Under the pieces are notes generated by a model. It made no database searches, was not told the origin of the DNA, and saw only the letters and a program-made list of their open reading frames with translations. From the NCBI GenBank assembly GCA_937925775.1, contig CALAMM010000142.1, positions 1 through 11,971 on the forward strand: a stretch of DNA of 11,971 nucleotides, written 5' to 3'. The position numbers and the translations under genes are program-made. The stretch comes from an uncultured Fimbriimonadales bacterium. Lineage in GTDB: Bacteria; Armatimonadota; Fimbriimonadia; Fimbriimonadales; GBS-DC. Positions 1 to 6,275 of the stretch are shown here, in pieces (position 1 is the first letter of the stretch; each line of letters begins with the position of its first letter).

Positions 1-133
1 CGGCGGCGTCTGTTGCACGGTAGATATGTAAACTATCTGGCAACAGCAGCAAGCTCGGCATGAACTTCAGGTTGAACAGCGGCGTCTCAACCAGCATGCG
101 TCGTCGGCTTTCCAGCGATTTCCTATGTGGCAT
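1..133 (-). CDS. possible 5' fragment of an unrecognised gene, cut by the left edge
   Basis: A leftward reading frame opens at ATG 133 and stays open for 44 codons to the window edge. An in-frame TAA lies 12 bases upstream of the ATG, so the frame cannot start earlier. The peptide begins MPHRKSLESRRR, a basic stretch, and continues with a second possible start at residue 13 and a hydrophobic run (PSLLLLPDS). There is no good Shine-Dalgarno site: AAGGA lies about 18 bases upstream, too far. I recognise no family. It may be the start of a real gene running off the window, or chance open frame in sequence that is not otherwise explained. Confidence 0.35.
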   Translation of the reverse strand, partial: MPHRKSLESRRRMLVETPLFNLKFMPSLLLLPDSLHIYRATDAA

Positions 134-231
134 AGGCGATACTTAAGTAATTCCTTGAAAACGCCCTAATTCCTGCCGTAAGATTGCAGAACAGGTAGGC
201 GAGGTTCTACCGCAGGTTCGGGCTACGGTAG

Positions 232-261
232 CGCGAGAGAGAGTATACACCATCCCTCGCG
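232..261. repeat. inverted repeat flanking a GTATAC core
   Basis: CGCGAG at 232-237 is the exact reverse complement of CTCGCG at 256-261. Extending inward gives 8 matches of 9. GTATAC (243-248) sits near the centre and contains a -10-like TATACT on the minus strand (247-242) and TATACA on the plus strand (244-249). It could be a promoter with a flanking operator, serving the leftward fragment or the tRNA. No good -35 box was found at a normal distance for either direction. Confidence 0.25.
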
Positions 262-313
262 AAACTCCTGCAAGCCCCCTGCGAGAAGCCCCTCACGGAA
301 AATCGGGTTTCTG

Positions 314-338
314 TCCCGTTCGCCTGTGAAAAACGGGA
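314..338. repeat. short perfect hairpin
   Basis: TCCCGTT (314-320) pairs perfectly with AACGGGA (332-338) over an 11-base loop. No T-run follows on the plus strand. On the minus strand the stem is followed by CAGAAACCC, also without a U-tract. It is therefore not a standard intrinsic terminator, and its role is unknown. Confidence 0.3.
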
Positions 339-442
339 TGGCAGTGTGGTGCATACCGCCAGCCTGCTTCATGTCAGGTTCGTGATGGGTACAACGCATA
401 GTGTATGGTGGACTGAAGAGGCACTACAGAGGGTAGGAGCGA

Positions 443-516
<74 letters not shown>

Positions 517-582
517 GTGTCTTATCGGCTCCCTATCCGAAACGCTTTCAACTCTCCCTATACGGTAAGCTAAGGGCTTTCC

Positions 583-613
583 TTGAAAATAGATACCCAG
601 TCACAGGTAAAAT
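583..613 (+). promoter_or_regulatory. candidate promoter for the membrane/HTH gene
   Basis: TTGAAA (583-588) matches the -35 consensus at 4 of 6 positions and TAAAAT (608-613) matches the -10 at 5 of 6. The spacing is 19 bases, longer than the ideal 17. The predicted start of transcription, near 620, leaves a leader that includes the GGGAGG site at 624-629. It lies 67 bases after the tRNA and would give the following gene its own transcript. Confidence 0.4.
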
Positions 614-635
614 ATCGTCACTTGGGAGGAACACG

Positions 636-1406
636 GTGCAGGTGCGTCAAGAGAGCTTAGGTCGATATTGGGAGTACGGTGTGGTGTCTCTGATTCTGCC
701 GGGGTTAGGACATCTGCTTCAAGGGCGTCCTCTTCGTGCTTTGCTCTGGTTCGGAGGTGCGCTGGTTCTCTGGGGCGTCCTGCTCGCGCTTTCGAGCAGC
801 GGCGCGTCTCCTCAAGAAACCTTGTGGCTTGTTATGACGCCGCTCCTCGCTGGCTATCACTGTGCGAGTATGTATGCGGCGCTGCGTGGGCATCAGCGTC
901 AGTTTGAGACGTTGCACTCGCTGCAGACCGCCTTAGACGCGTTGCCCGCCTATCTCTGGAAGCAAGCGATTGGTGGTGCGTTTGCAGTGGTCGGCGTCAT
1001 CGTAGTTGTGCTTTGGACAGGGAATCTTGCCGATTCTGTTTGGGCGCAGCTGCACGCTGGCTGGGGCGCACGGGGCTGGCGTGCCTTCGGATGGGGCGGA
1101 CTGCTGAGCCAGACACTGCTCTTGTGGGGCATGGTAGCGTTCGGCGGTTGGCTATTCTGGCAGGGGTACAAGGAGCAGAAAACTGAAGAGCCGCGCCGAC
1201 GCGAACAGCTCCTCACTGCCCAAGCCCTGCAGAACGGCGGAGCCATCACCCTTGCGGAAGCGAGCCTGGTGTTGAACCTCACGCTCGCGGAAGCCCGCGA
1301 CTATCTGGAGCAGCTTGTCCAGCTGGGGCTGGCGCAGCGGGATGAGGAGGAGGGACTCGCGCGATACTGGCTACAGCCGTCGCGGGGAGCCGATACGCGA
1401 TATTAG
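636..1406 (+). CDS. multi-spanning membrane protein with C-terminal winged-helix-like domain
   Basis: 256 residues, GTG start, with GGGAGG (624-629) six bases upstream. I do not recognise a named family. The N-terminal part (residues about 15-30, LPGLGHLLQGRPLRALL) resembles the proline-glycine entry of TM2-type membrane segments. Hydrophobic segments lie at about 33-52, 63-83, 110-127 and 153-175. After a charged linker (178-192) the last 60 residues look like a winged helix-turn-helix: LLTAQALQNGGAITLAEASL, then LTLAEARDYLEQLVQLGL and a short wing. This resembles DNA-binding tails that sort by 'cell type of element' in prokaryotic regulators. The layout suggests a membrane-anchored sensor or regulator, but the tail might equally mediate protein contacts. 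The stop codon interlocks with that of the convergent asparaginase gene (4-bp overlap), leaving no room for a terminator. Confidence 0.85.
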   Translation: MQVRQESLGRYWEYGVVSLILPGLGHLLQGRPLRALLWFGGALVLWGVLLALSSSGASPQETLWLVMTPLLAGYHCASMYAALRGHQRQFETLHSLQTALDALPAYLWKQAIGGAFAVVGVIVVVLWTGNLADSVWAQLHAGWGARGWRAFGWGGLLSQTLLLWGMVAFGGWLFWQGYKEQKTEEPRRREQLLTAQALQNGGAITLAEASLVLNLTLAEARDYLEQLVQLGLAQRDEEEGLARYWLQPSRGADTRY

Positions 1407-2302
1407 CCGCTGCTTGCCTGAACCCGTTCGATAGCGCCGTCGCGGCACACGAACGCCTCGAACCGCTCGGGCTGAGTGGCTGCCAGTCCGAACTCGCCGT
1501 CGGCGCGGATGGCAATCACGGCGCACTGGTGGGCTGCCACTTCGGGCAGACGACGGAGCATAAACTCCACACTGCGTTGGCACGCCTGCTGGGCTGAGTA
1601 GCCAGCCCGCATCGCCTCGACCACCCGCGACGCTAACGCGAATCGCCAGATTTCCTCGCCGACGCCTGTGCAAACTGCTGCGCCCGCCTCGTTGTCAGCG
1701 TACAGCCCTGCGCCCACTATCGGCGAATCGCCCACCCTGCCTGGCATCTTCCATGCCAACCCGCTGGTCGTGCAGGCGACTACCAGATGCCCCGCGTTCC
1801 ATCCCAGCACGCCCACCGTATCGTGTGCTTCCGCAGGGCTACGCTCGGTGGAGACCTCTTTCGGCGCGGTGCGCTGCCTGCGCCACTCTTGCCAGCGGCG
1901 CAACGACTCGGCAGTGAGCAACTGCTGAGGTTCGTAGCCCTGTTGGAGCGCGAAGCGCACCGCGCCGTCGCCCACCAGCATCAGATGAGGCGTGTGCTGC
2001 ATCACATCCCGCGCGAGATAGATAGCGGGCAGAACCCCACGCACTCCTGCTACCGCGCCTGCGCTTAGGCGTGAGCCTTCCATCACGGCAGCGTCCAACT
2101 CCACCTCGCCGTCGCGATTGGGCAAGCCCCCATACCCCACCGACAGCACCTGCGGGTCGCGTTCCACCGCCGCCGCTCCCTCCACCACAGCGTCCAGCAA
2201 TCGCAGCGCCGAATCGCTCTCCTTCGACTCCTGCCAGCGCTGATACGCCGCCTCCACACCAATCCGCCCGAACCACCAAGTCGCCGCAAAAATCGTCTGC
2301 AT
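1403..2302 (-). CDS. N4-(beta-N-acetylglucosaminyl)-L-asparaginase family protein (Ntn hydrolase)
   Basis: 299 residues from ATG 2302. An open frame reaches back to 2566, but family homology (TWWFGRIGVEAAYQRW) begins right at this methionine and the extra 88 residues have no family character. The enzyme family cleaves Asn-linked GlcNAc or related beta-aspartyl amides after autoproteolysis. The cleavage motif is HDT-VGVL with Thr162 as predicted new N-terminal nucleophile. Downstream residues fit the glycosylasparaginase active site: Thr179 in CTTSGLAWK, Arg189 and Asp192 in GRVGDSP, and Thr212-Gly213 in CTGVGE. Upstream are family blocks SVGYGGLPN (54-62), VELDAAVMEG (67-76) and HTPHLMLVGDGA (103-114). 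No signal peptide is visible, so it is probably cytosolic. No good Shine-Dalgarno site precedes the ATG. It is divergent from the DUF374 gene, with 93 bp between the starts. An isoaspartyl-peptidase role cannot be excluded. Confidence 0.92.
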   Translation of the reverse strand: MQTIFAATWWFGRIGVEAAYQRWQESKESDSALRLLDAVVEGAAAVERDPQVLSVGYGGLPNRDGEVELDAAVMEGSRLSAGAVAGVRGVLPAIYLARDVMQHTPHLMLVGDGAVRFALQQGYEPQQLLTAESLRRWQEWRRQRTAPKEVSTERSPAEAHDTVGVLGWNAGHLVVACTTSGLAWKMPGRVGDSPIVGAGLYADNEAGAAVCTGVGEEIWRFALASRVVEAMRAGYSAQQACQRSVEFMLRRLPEVAAHQCAVIAIRADGEFGLAATQPERFEAFVCRDGAIERVQASSG

Positions 2303-2382
2303 AACGCCGAGATTCGCGCCACGAACTTCAATTCCTGTGCTGTGCGCCCCTGACAGCTCGGTTCCAACGGTGCGGAAATCGG

Positions 2383-2388
2383 TATAAT
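2383..2388 (+). promoter_or_regulatory. consensus -10 box placed for a leaderless DUF374-waaA transcript
   Basis: A perfect TATAAT ends seven bases before the GTG start at 2396, so transcription would begin at or next to the start codon. No Shine-Dalgarno sequence fits in between. A weak -35 candidate TTCCAA lies at 2362-2367 with 15-base spacing. Established knowledge: leaderless genes typically show a -10 box at this distance. Confidence 0.6.
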
Positions 2389-2395
2389 CCCCTTT

Positions 2396-3073
2396 GTGGT
2401 CGTCGAGCGTTCGGAGCGGGATTTGCGACGGGCGAAACGGCTGGGCAGGCTGGGCTACGCGCTGGCGCGCGGGCTGGGACGCACGGTGCGCTTGTATGTG
2501 GAAGGCTGGGAGCCGATTGAGCGGCATCTGCGCGAGGGCACGGGCGCGGTGATGGTCTCCTGGCACGGGCGCACGCTGATCCCTGCGAACTTTATGCGCG
2601 GTCGGGGCGTGCTGGCGATGATTTCCCTCTCGCGCGACGGCGACATCCAGAACGAGATTTTCACGCGGTTCGGCTTCCGCACGCTGCGTGGCTCCACCAG
2701 TCGGGGCGGGGTACGCGCCGCGTTGGAGGCCGCGCGCGAGGTGAAAAAAGGCGCAGTGTTAGCCTTCACGCCCGACGGACCGCGTGGACCCAGTGGCAAG
2801 TTCCAGCCGGGCGCGCTGCTGATTGCCCAAAAAGCAGGGGCACCCATCTACCCTGCAGGCGTGAGTGCGTACCCGCGCCTTCTGTTGCCGACTTGGGATC
2901 GGTACCTCATCCCGCTGCCGTTCGCCAAAGGCGCGTTCCTGATTGGGCAACCCGTGTGGGTTCCCGAAGACGCTGACAAAGACGATTTCGCCCAGCTCGC
3001 CGAGCAGCTGGAGCGGGCGATTAACGAGCTGGAAGCGCGCGCCGAAGCGATAGCACGAGGTGGCAAACCATGA
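2396..3073 (+). CDS. DUF374 lysophospholipid acyltransferase-like protein
   Basis: 225 residues, GTG start. It belongs to the DUF374 branch of the lysophospholipid acyltransferase superfamily. Some members (LpxJ type) act as late acyltransferases in lipid A synthesis; which substrate this one uses is unknown. Motifs seen: SWHGR (55-59), the position of the catalytic histidine block; LRGSTSRGG (97-105); and FTPDGPRGPSGKFQPG (124-139), the acyl-acceptor loop. A basic amphipathic N-terminus (RRAKRLGRLGYALARGLGR, about 11-29) probably associates with the inner membrane. It is followed directly by waaA with an ATGA overlap, a pairing also seen in other diderms and supporting an outer-membrane lipid role. 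The start follows a TATAAT by seven bases and has no Shine-Dalgarno site. ATG alternatives further in would remove conserved sequence. Confidence 0.9.
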   Translation: MVVERSERDLRRAKRLGRLGYALARGLGRTVRLYVEGWEPIERHLREGTGAVMVSWHGRTLIPANFMRGRGVLAMISLSRDGDIQNEIFTRFGFRTLRGSTSRGGVRAALEAAREVKKGAVLAFTPDGPRGPSGKFQPGALLIAQKAGAPIYPAGVSAYPRLLLPTWDRYLIPLPFAKGAFLIGQPVWVPEDADKDDFAQLAEQLERAINELEARAEAIARGGKP

Positions 3074-4356
3074 CCCGCCTCGCTTACAATCTCCTGCTCC
3101 TGCTCACAGCGCCGCTGTGGCTGCTGTATGTGGTGGGGCGCGTGCTCGGCGGCTCGTGGCGCGACCGTTGGTGGGAGCGGTTCGGCTTTGTGCCCGTACC
3201 GCCACCTCAGGGCAAGCCCCGCCTCTGGATCCACTGCGTCTCGGTGGGCGAAACGCTCGCCGCGCAACCTGTGGTCAAACGGCTGCGTCAGGTGTTGCCT
3301 GAGTACGAAATCGTGTTCAGCACCACCACGCCCACAGGACAGCAGACCGCGCAAGGCTCCCTGCGCGACTTCGTGGACTATTGGATCTACTTCCCGCTCG
3401 ATCTGCCGTTTGCTGTGCGGCGCGCGTTGAGGCGCATCCAGCCACGCATGCTCATCCTCTTTGAGACGGAGCTGTGGCTGAACCTGCTCACGGAACAAAA
3501 GCGTCGGGGCGGGCGCGTGCTGGTGCTGAACGGACGGATTAGCGACCGCACGGCAAGGCGTGCGCCTAAATCGCGCCCCATCTACACATGGATGCTGCGC
3601 TGTGTGGACTTTATCTGTGCGCAGTCGCCCAGCGACGCCGCGCGGTTCATCGCGCTGGGCGCACCCCCCTCGCGGGTGGAGGTGTGCGGCAACACGAAGT
3701 TCGACCAAGCACTAAGCGCACTGGGACGCAGCGCGGACGAATGGCGGCGCGAACTCTCCCTTCCCGAAGGCGCTCCCGTAATCGTGGTGGGCAGCACGCG
3801 CACCCCAGAAGAGGAGCAACTGATTGCCGACGCCTACCAGCAGGTGCAGCGCGCACTCCCTGAAACCTGTCTCGTGCTTGCCCCGCGTCACCTGGAGCGC
3901 GTGGCTGAGGTGGAACGCCTGCTGCAGACGCGCGGGTGGAAAACCTACCGACGCACTCAGCTCCCCCTGCCTGAGGGGCAGCACGCGCAGGTGGTGATTC
4001 TGGACACCTTCGGCGAGCTGGCGAGCCTTTATAGTGTCGCCGATGTGGCGATTGTCGGCGGGGCGTTCGCGCCGCTGGGCGGGCAGAACCTGTTCCAGCC
4101 CCTCGCGCACGGCAAACCCGTGTTCTTCGGAACCCATACCTACAACTTCCGCGACATCGCGCAGCTCGCCAAAGCCGCAGGCGTCGGCTTCGAAGTGCAG
4201 ACCGCTGCCGAACTTGCCGAGGGCATCCTTCGCCTGCTACACGACCCCAAACTCCGCGAGCAAATCGCCCAGCAAGCCGCGGAACTCATCCGCAAACATC
4301 AGGGCGCCACAGAACGATGCGTGGAACAGGTGCAACGGTGGCTTGAGACACGCTGA
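3070..4356 (+). CDS. waaA: 3-deoxy-D-manno-octulosonic acid (Kdo) transferase
   Basis: 428 residues. It transfers Kdo from CMP-Kdo to lipid A precursor, working at the cytoplasmic face of the inner membrane. A hydrophobic N-terminal anchor spans about 5-26. The N-terminal GT-B domain carries WIHCVSVGE (53-61), whose Glu61 fits the catalytic base, then STTTPTG (84-90) and FETELW (131-136). The linker block is VCGNTKFDQ (205-213). The C-terminal nucleotide-sugar domain has VGSTRTPEEE (240-249), LAPRHLERV (270-278), LDTFGELASLYSVAD (311-325) and VGGAFAPLGGQN (329-340). Oddity: the usual LEP after GGxN is LFQP here (Gln343 in place of Glu), and the usual GPH is GTH. The start ATG overlaps the stop of the DUF374 gene (ATGA, 3070-3073), with GAGG at 3057-3060. 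Length is normal for the family. The C-terminal GT-B fold and SVGE block make other glycosyltransferases unlikely. Confidence 0.95.
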   Translation: MTRLAYNLLLLLTAPLWLLYVVGRVLGGSWRDRWWERFGFVPVPPPQGKPRLWIHCVSVGETLAAQPVVKRLRQVLPEYEIVFSTTTPTGQQTAQGSLRDFVDYWIYFPLDLPFAVRRALRRIQPRMLILFETELWLNLLTEQKRRGGRVLVLNGRISDRTARRAPKSRPIYTWMLRCVDFICAQSPSDAARFIALGAPPSRVEVCGNTKFDQALSALGRSADEWRRELSLPEGAPVIVVGSTRTPEEEQLIADAYQQVQRALPETCLVLAPRHLERVAEVERLLQTRGWKTYRRTQLPLPEGQHAQVVILDTFGELASLYSVADVAIVGGAFAPLGGQNLFQPLAHGKPVFFGTHTYNFRDIAQLAKAAGVGFEVQTAAELAEGILRLLHDPKLREQIAQQAAELIRKHQGATERCVEQVQRWLETR

Positions 4357-4400
4357 CGGCATTCTGGAACATGGCGCACGCCCACGAGTTGAAACGCACC
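4357..4400. other. short gap between convergent waaA and the Toprim-like gene
   Basis: These 44 bp separate two convergent stop codons. I see no strong hairpin followed by a T-run in either direction. An isolated GTTGAAAC (4388-4395) resembles the end of many CRISPR repeats but occurs only once. Confidence 0.5.
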
Positions 4401-5009
4401 TCACGGGGCAGGGTGTGCTAAACCGAACCACTCTCGTAGCACGCCTACTAACTTCTGAAACGCGCGATCTGAACAGCCTTCGAGACTCACATTCTGTGCC
4501 AGTTCGTAAAACAGCGCGGACGATCGCTGTACTTTCGCTTCACGCATTATCTGCAGCATCGTCTCCTTCGGATGTGTAGGTTTACCTCGCGTAGTAGGGT
4601 CGTAGTACTTGTTGTAGATTTCGCGTTGGTTGTCGGCAATTACTTCTGCTACACGGCGCGAAGGTGAGAAAACCCAACTCTCCAGTTCTGGACTAATCAC
4701 GATGACGGCGACTCGGTCGTGCCAACCCGAAGCACTCAGCGATTGTTGAAGTTCAGTCTCCAATTCGCTTACTTCTTGCGACGCGCCGCAACCTTCGTAG
4801 TCAAAAATAACGAGCGCGTAGCGATACTCTCTCGTGTAGGCGCGGAGAAACTCCACACAGCGACTACGAACACCACCGTCGCGCTCAGGATGCACAAAAA
4901 TATCATAATCGACAGCCCGTATGCGTAGTGATTGTTGGCGATGGCTCAGCAACGCCTTGAGGACTTGTTCTGCGTCTTTGTCTGCCACTAACACGATAAG
5001 ATCCTTCAT
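4401..5009 (-). CDS. Toprim-like acidic protein, putative effector partner of the upstream ATPase
   Basis: 202 residues from ATG 5009. The open frame extends to 5183, but this ATG overlaps the ATPase stop as ATGA (5009-5006), and the upstream 58 residues look like shadow translation. I cannot name the family with confidence. Visible blocks: a first beta strand ending in an acidic turn (MKDLIVLVADKDAEQVLKAL, 1-20); HPERDGGVR (40-48); a strand then FDYEGCGA (69-76), a DxE pair; VAVIVISPELESWVF (100-114), with ExExW; and GKPTHPKE (142-149). The alternating strands with DxE and ELExW resemble Toprim/DUF4276-like proteins, which cut or bind nucleic acid using metal. In place of the usual first-strand Glu it has Asp-Lys-Asp. 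Two-gene pairs of AAA ATPase and Toprim-like protein are known in defence (PARIS, AbiL). Parts are AT-richer than neighbours (28 of 60 GC at 4561-4620). Confidence 0.8.
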   Translation of the reverse strand: MKDLIVLVADKDAEQVLKALLSHRQQSLRIRAVDYDIFVHPERDGGVRSRCVEFLRAYTREYRYALVIFDYEGCGASQEVSELETELQQSLSASGWHDRVAVIVISPELESWVFSPSRRVAEVIADNQREIYNKYYDPTTRGKPTHPKETMLQIMREAKVQRSSALFYELAQNVSLEGCSDRAFQKLVGVLREWFGLAHPAP

Positions 5010-6247
5010 CCGAACACGCCGCTTGCCAAGAGATTGCCTAACGCCGTCTCGCCGCGCCAAGCCTTGAGGCGTGGATGTGCGTCGCCCCGCACGATGGCTG
5101 TTGCGCCGCTCTGCGTGCGAGCAAAACAGAGAAGTTGGTTCAACTGCGCGACATTCAGAAAAATCGGCGAGTGTGTTGCGCACAGCACCTGCGACTCGTA
5201 GACCGACGAAAGCGATTGATAAACTGCCTCAATAGCCCGAGGGTGAATGCCGTTCTCTGGCTCTTCCACCAAGTAGACATTGCCCGAGCTGGGCAGATAC
5301 GCAAGAAGCGTGAGCGCGAGGAAACGCAGTGTGCCATCGGACATAAGCCACGAGGGGATTCGCGCCCCCGTGCATAAGTGCATCTCTAAATAGAGATAAC
5401 GGTCAGATTCACGCTCTCGGACCTCTATCTGCTGCACATCCGGTAGCACGGTGCGCACATGCTTAATCCACCGTTGGAACGCGTTGTCCGCTTGCTGAAG
5501 TTGGCGTACGGCGATAGGTAAGTTCGAGCCATCGGGCTGGAACTCGCGTGGCGCATCGGGAGGACAGGGAAGACGCATCCGTTCGCTGTGGAGCCTCAAG
5601 AATTGGACGCCTTTGAGAAGCACATCGAACACATAGTGCGCCGCGAGAAACCGCTCTTCAGCGGGCACGCTGGCACGGCTGGATTCACCCGACATAGGAC
5701 GCAATCCGATGTTCCAGTCTGTAGTCTCCGATTTCACATAGACGCGCCCGCCCTCGCCGCGCCGCACCACATTGCGCCAGCCTGCAGGCGTTCGCCCTGT
5801 AATTATCGTCGGCCGTGGTTTCGGCTCGCTGGGGAACAGCTCCAACTGAGACGTTTCTGCCTCTTCTGAACGGCGCGTCTCGTCTATAAGCCACAGGTTC
5901 TCTGCCTGAATGCAAACTTCGCCTGTTTCCGCAGTGGAGAGTTGCACTTCGTATCGTGCAAGAGTATAGGGCTTTCGGCTCTCACGAAGTGGCGTCGGCA
6001 GCGATACTTCCACCGCCAACTCGAAAGTATCGCCTTGCTGCATCCAGACCAGTTCCCTCAGTGTACGCGCCCGCTTGCGCACTGCCTGCTCCACGCCACT
6101 GCGCAGCAAGTCCTGAAGAAAGCCCACCACATCCAAGAAGGTGGTCTTTCCACTGGCGTTCGCGCCCACCAGTATCTGGAACGGCTCTAACGGCTGTCGG
6201 ATATATCGCAGGCACTTGTAGTGCCTCGCTTCCACAAGGCGTATCAC
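5006..6247 (-). CDS. AAA/ABC-type ATPase (AAA_15/AAA_21, OLD-like), putative defence ATPase
   Basis: 413 residues, GTG start (6247-6245). Family: SMC/ABC-like P-loop ATPases with the two nucleotide-binding halves split by an insert, as in OLD, AriA and RloA-type proteins. It opens with MIRLVEARHYKCLRYIRQPLEP, the usual 'F/Y-K-ref' strand, then Walker A GANASGKT (28-35). A long insert (about 83-290) is rich in charged residues and has no strong coiled coil. The ABC signature is LMSDGTLRFLAL (301-312), Walker B is VYLVEEPENGIHP (324-336) with Glu328/329, and the H-loop is CATHSP with His359. All catalytic motifs are intact. No nuclease domain is fused to it; instead the next gene encodes a separate Toprim-like protein starting within its stop codon. 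A TAGAAT box ends six bases before the GTG, with no Shine-Dalgarno, suggesting a leaderless mRNA. Function in phage defence is inferred from architecture. Confidence 0.9.
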   Translation of the reverse strand: MIRLVEARHYKCLRYIRQPLEPFQILVGANASGKTTFLDVVGFLQDLLRSGVEQAVRKRARTLRELVWMQQGDTFELAVEVSLPTPLRESRKPYTLARYEVQLSTAETGEVCIQAENLWLIDETRRSEEAETSQLELFPSEPKPRPTIITGRTPAGWRNVVRRGEGGRVYVKSETTDWNIGLRPMSGESSRASVPAEERFLAAHYVFDVLLKGVQFLRLHSERMRLPCPPDAPREFQPDGSNLPIAVRQLQQADNAFQRWIKHVRTVLPDVQQIEVRERESDRYLYLEMHLCTGARIPSWLMSDGTLRFLALTLLAYLPSSGNVYLVEEPENGIHPRAIEAVYQSLSSVYESQVLCATHSPIFLNVAQLNQLLCFARTQSGATAIVRGDAHPRLKAWRGETALGNLLASGVFG

Positions 6248-6253
6248 ACTACG

Positions 6254-6259
6254 ATTCTA
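6254..6259 (-). promoter_or_regulatory. -10 box placed for a leaderless ATPase/Toprim-like transcript
   Basis: On the minus strand TAGAAT (6259-6254, 5 of 6 to consensus) is followed by six bases and then the GTG start. The expected transcription start is at the G of GTG. No proper -35 is evident; TTTACC lies 14 bases upstream, closer than normal. That stretch overlaps the argF -10 candidate TAAACT on the opposite strand (6276-6281), so the divergent promoters may interfere. Confidence 0.5.
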
Positions 6260-6275
6260 CCCTTCCGCTTTCGGG

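Larger units (their letters stand above)
134..442. other. 309-bp stretch without a convincing gene
   Basis: I see no credible coding frame here. A rightward frame from 346 runs straight through the tRNA gene and is rejected. Visible structure: an inverted repeat CGCGAG (232-237) / CTCGCG (256-261) around a GTATAC core (243-248); a shorter one CTACCG (207-212) / CGGTAG (226-231); and a 7-bp hairpin at 314-338. The region should contain the tRNA-Gly promoter, but no -35/-10 pair could be assigned with confidence. Confidence 0.5.

Noticed and set aside
2303..2566. N-terminal extension of the asparaginase frame upstream of ATG 2302
   Set aside because: The added residues are low-complexity and unlike the family, and they would overlap the divergent DUF374 gene and its TATAAT promoter.
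2848..3708. Leftward 286-codon open frame across DUF374 and waaA
   Set aside because: It is antisense to two genes with clear family motifs. The translation is rich in His, Arg and Pro as expected from a GC-rich shadow frame.
4388..4395. GTTGAAAC, the common end of CRISPR repeats
   Set aside because: Single copy with no second repeat or spacer in the neighbourhood, so no array is present.
5010..5183. Upstream extension of the Toprim-like gene
   Set aside because: It lies inside the well-supported ATPase gene in another frame. The ATG at 5009 gives the typical ATGA coupling and begins directly with the first beta strand.
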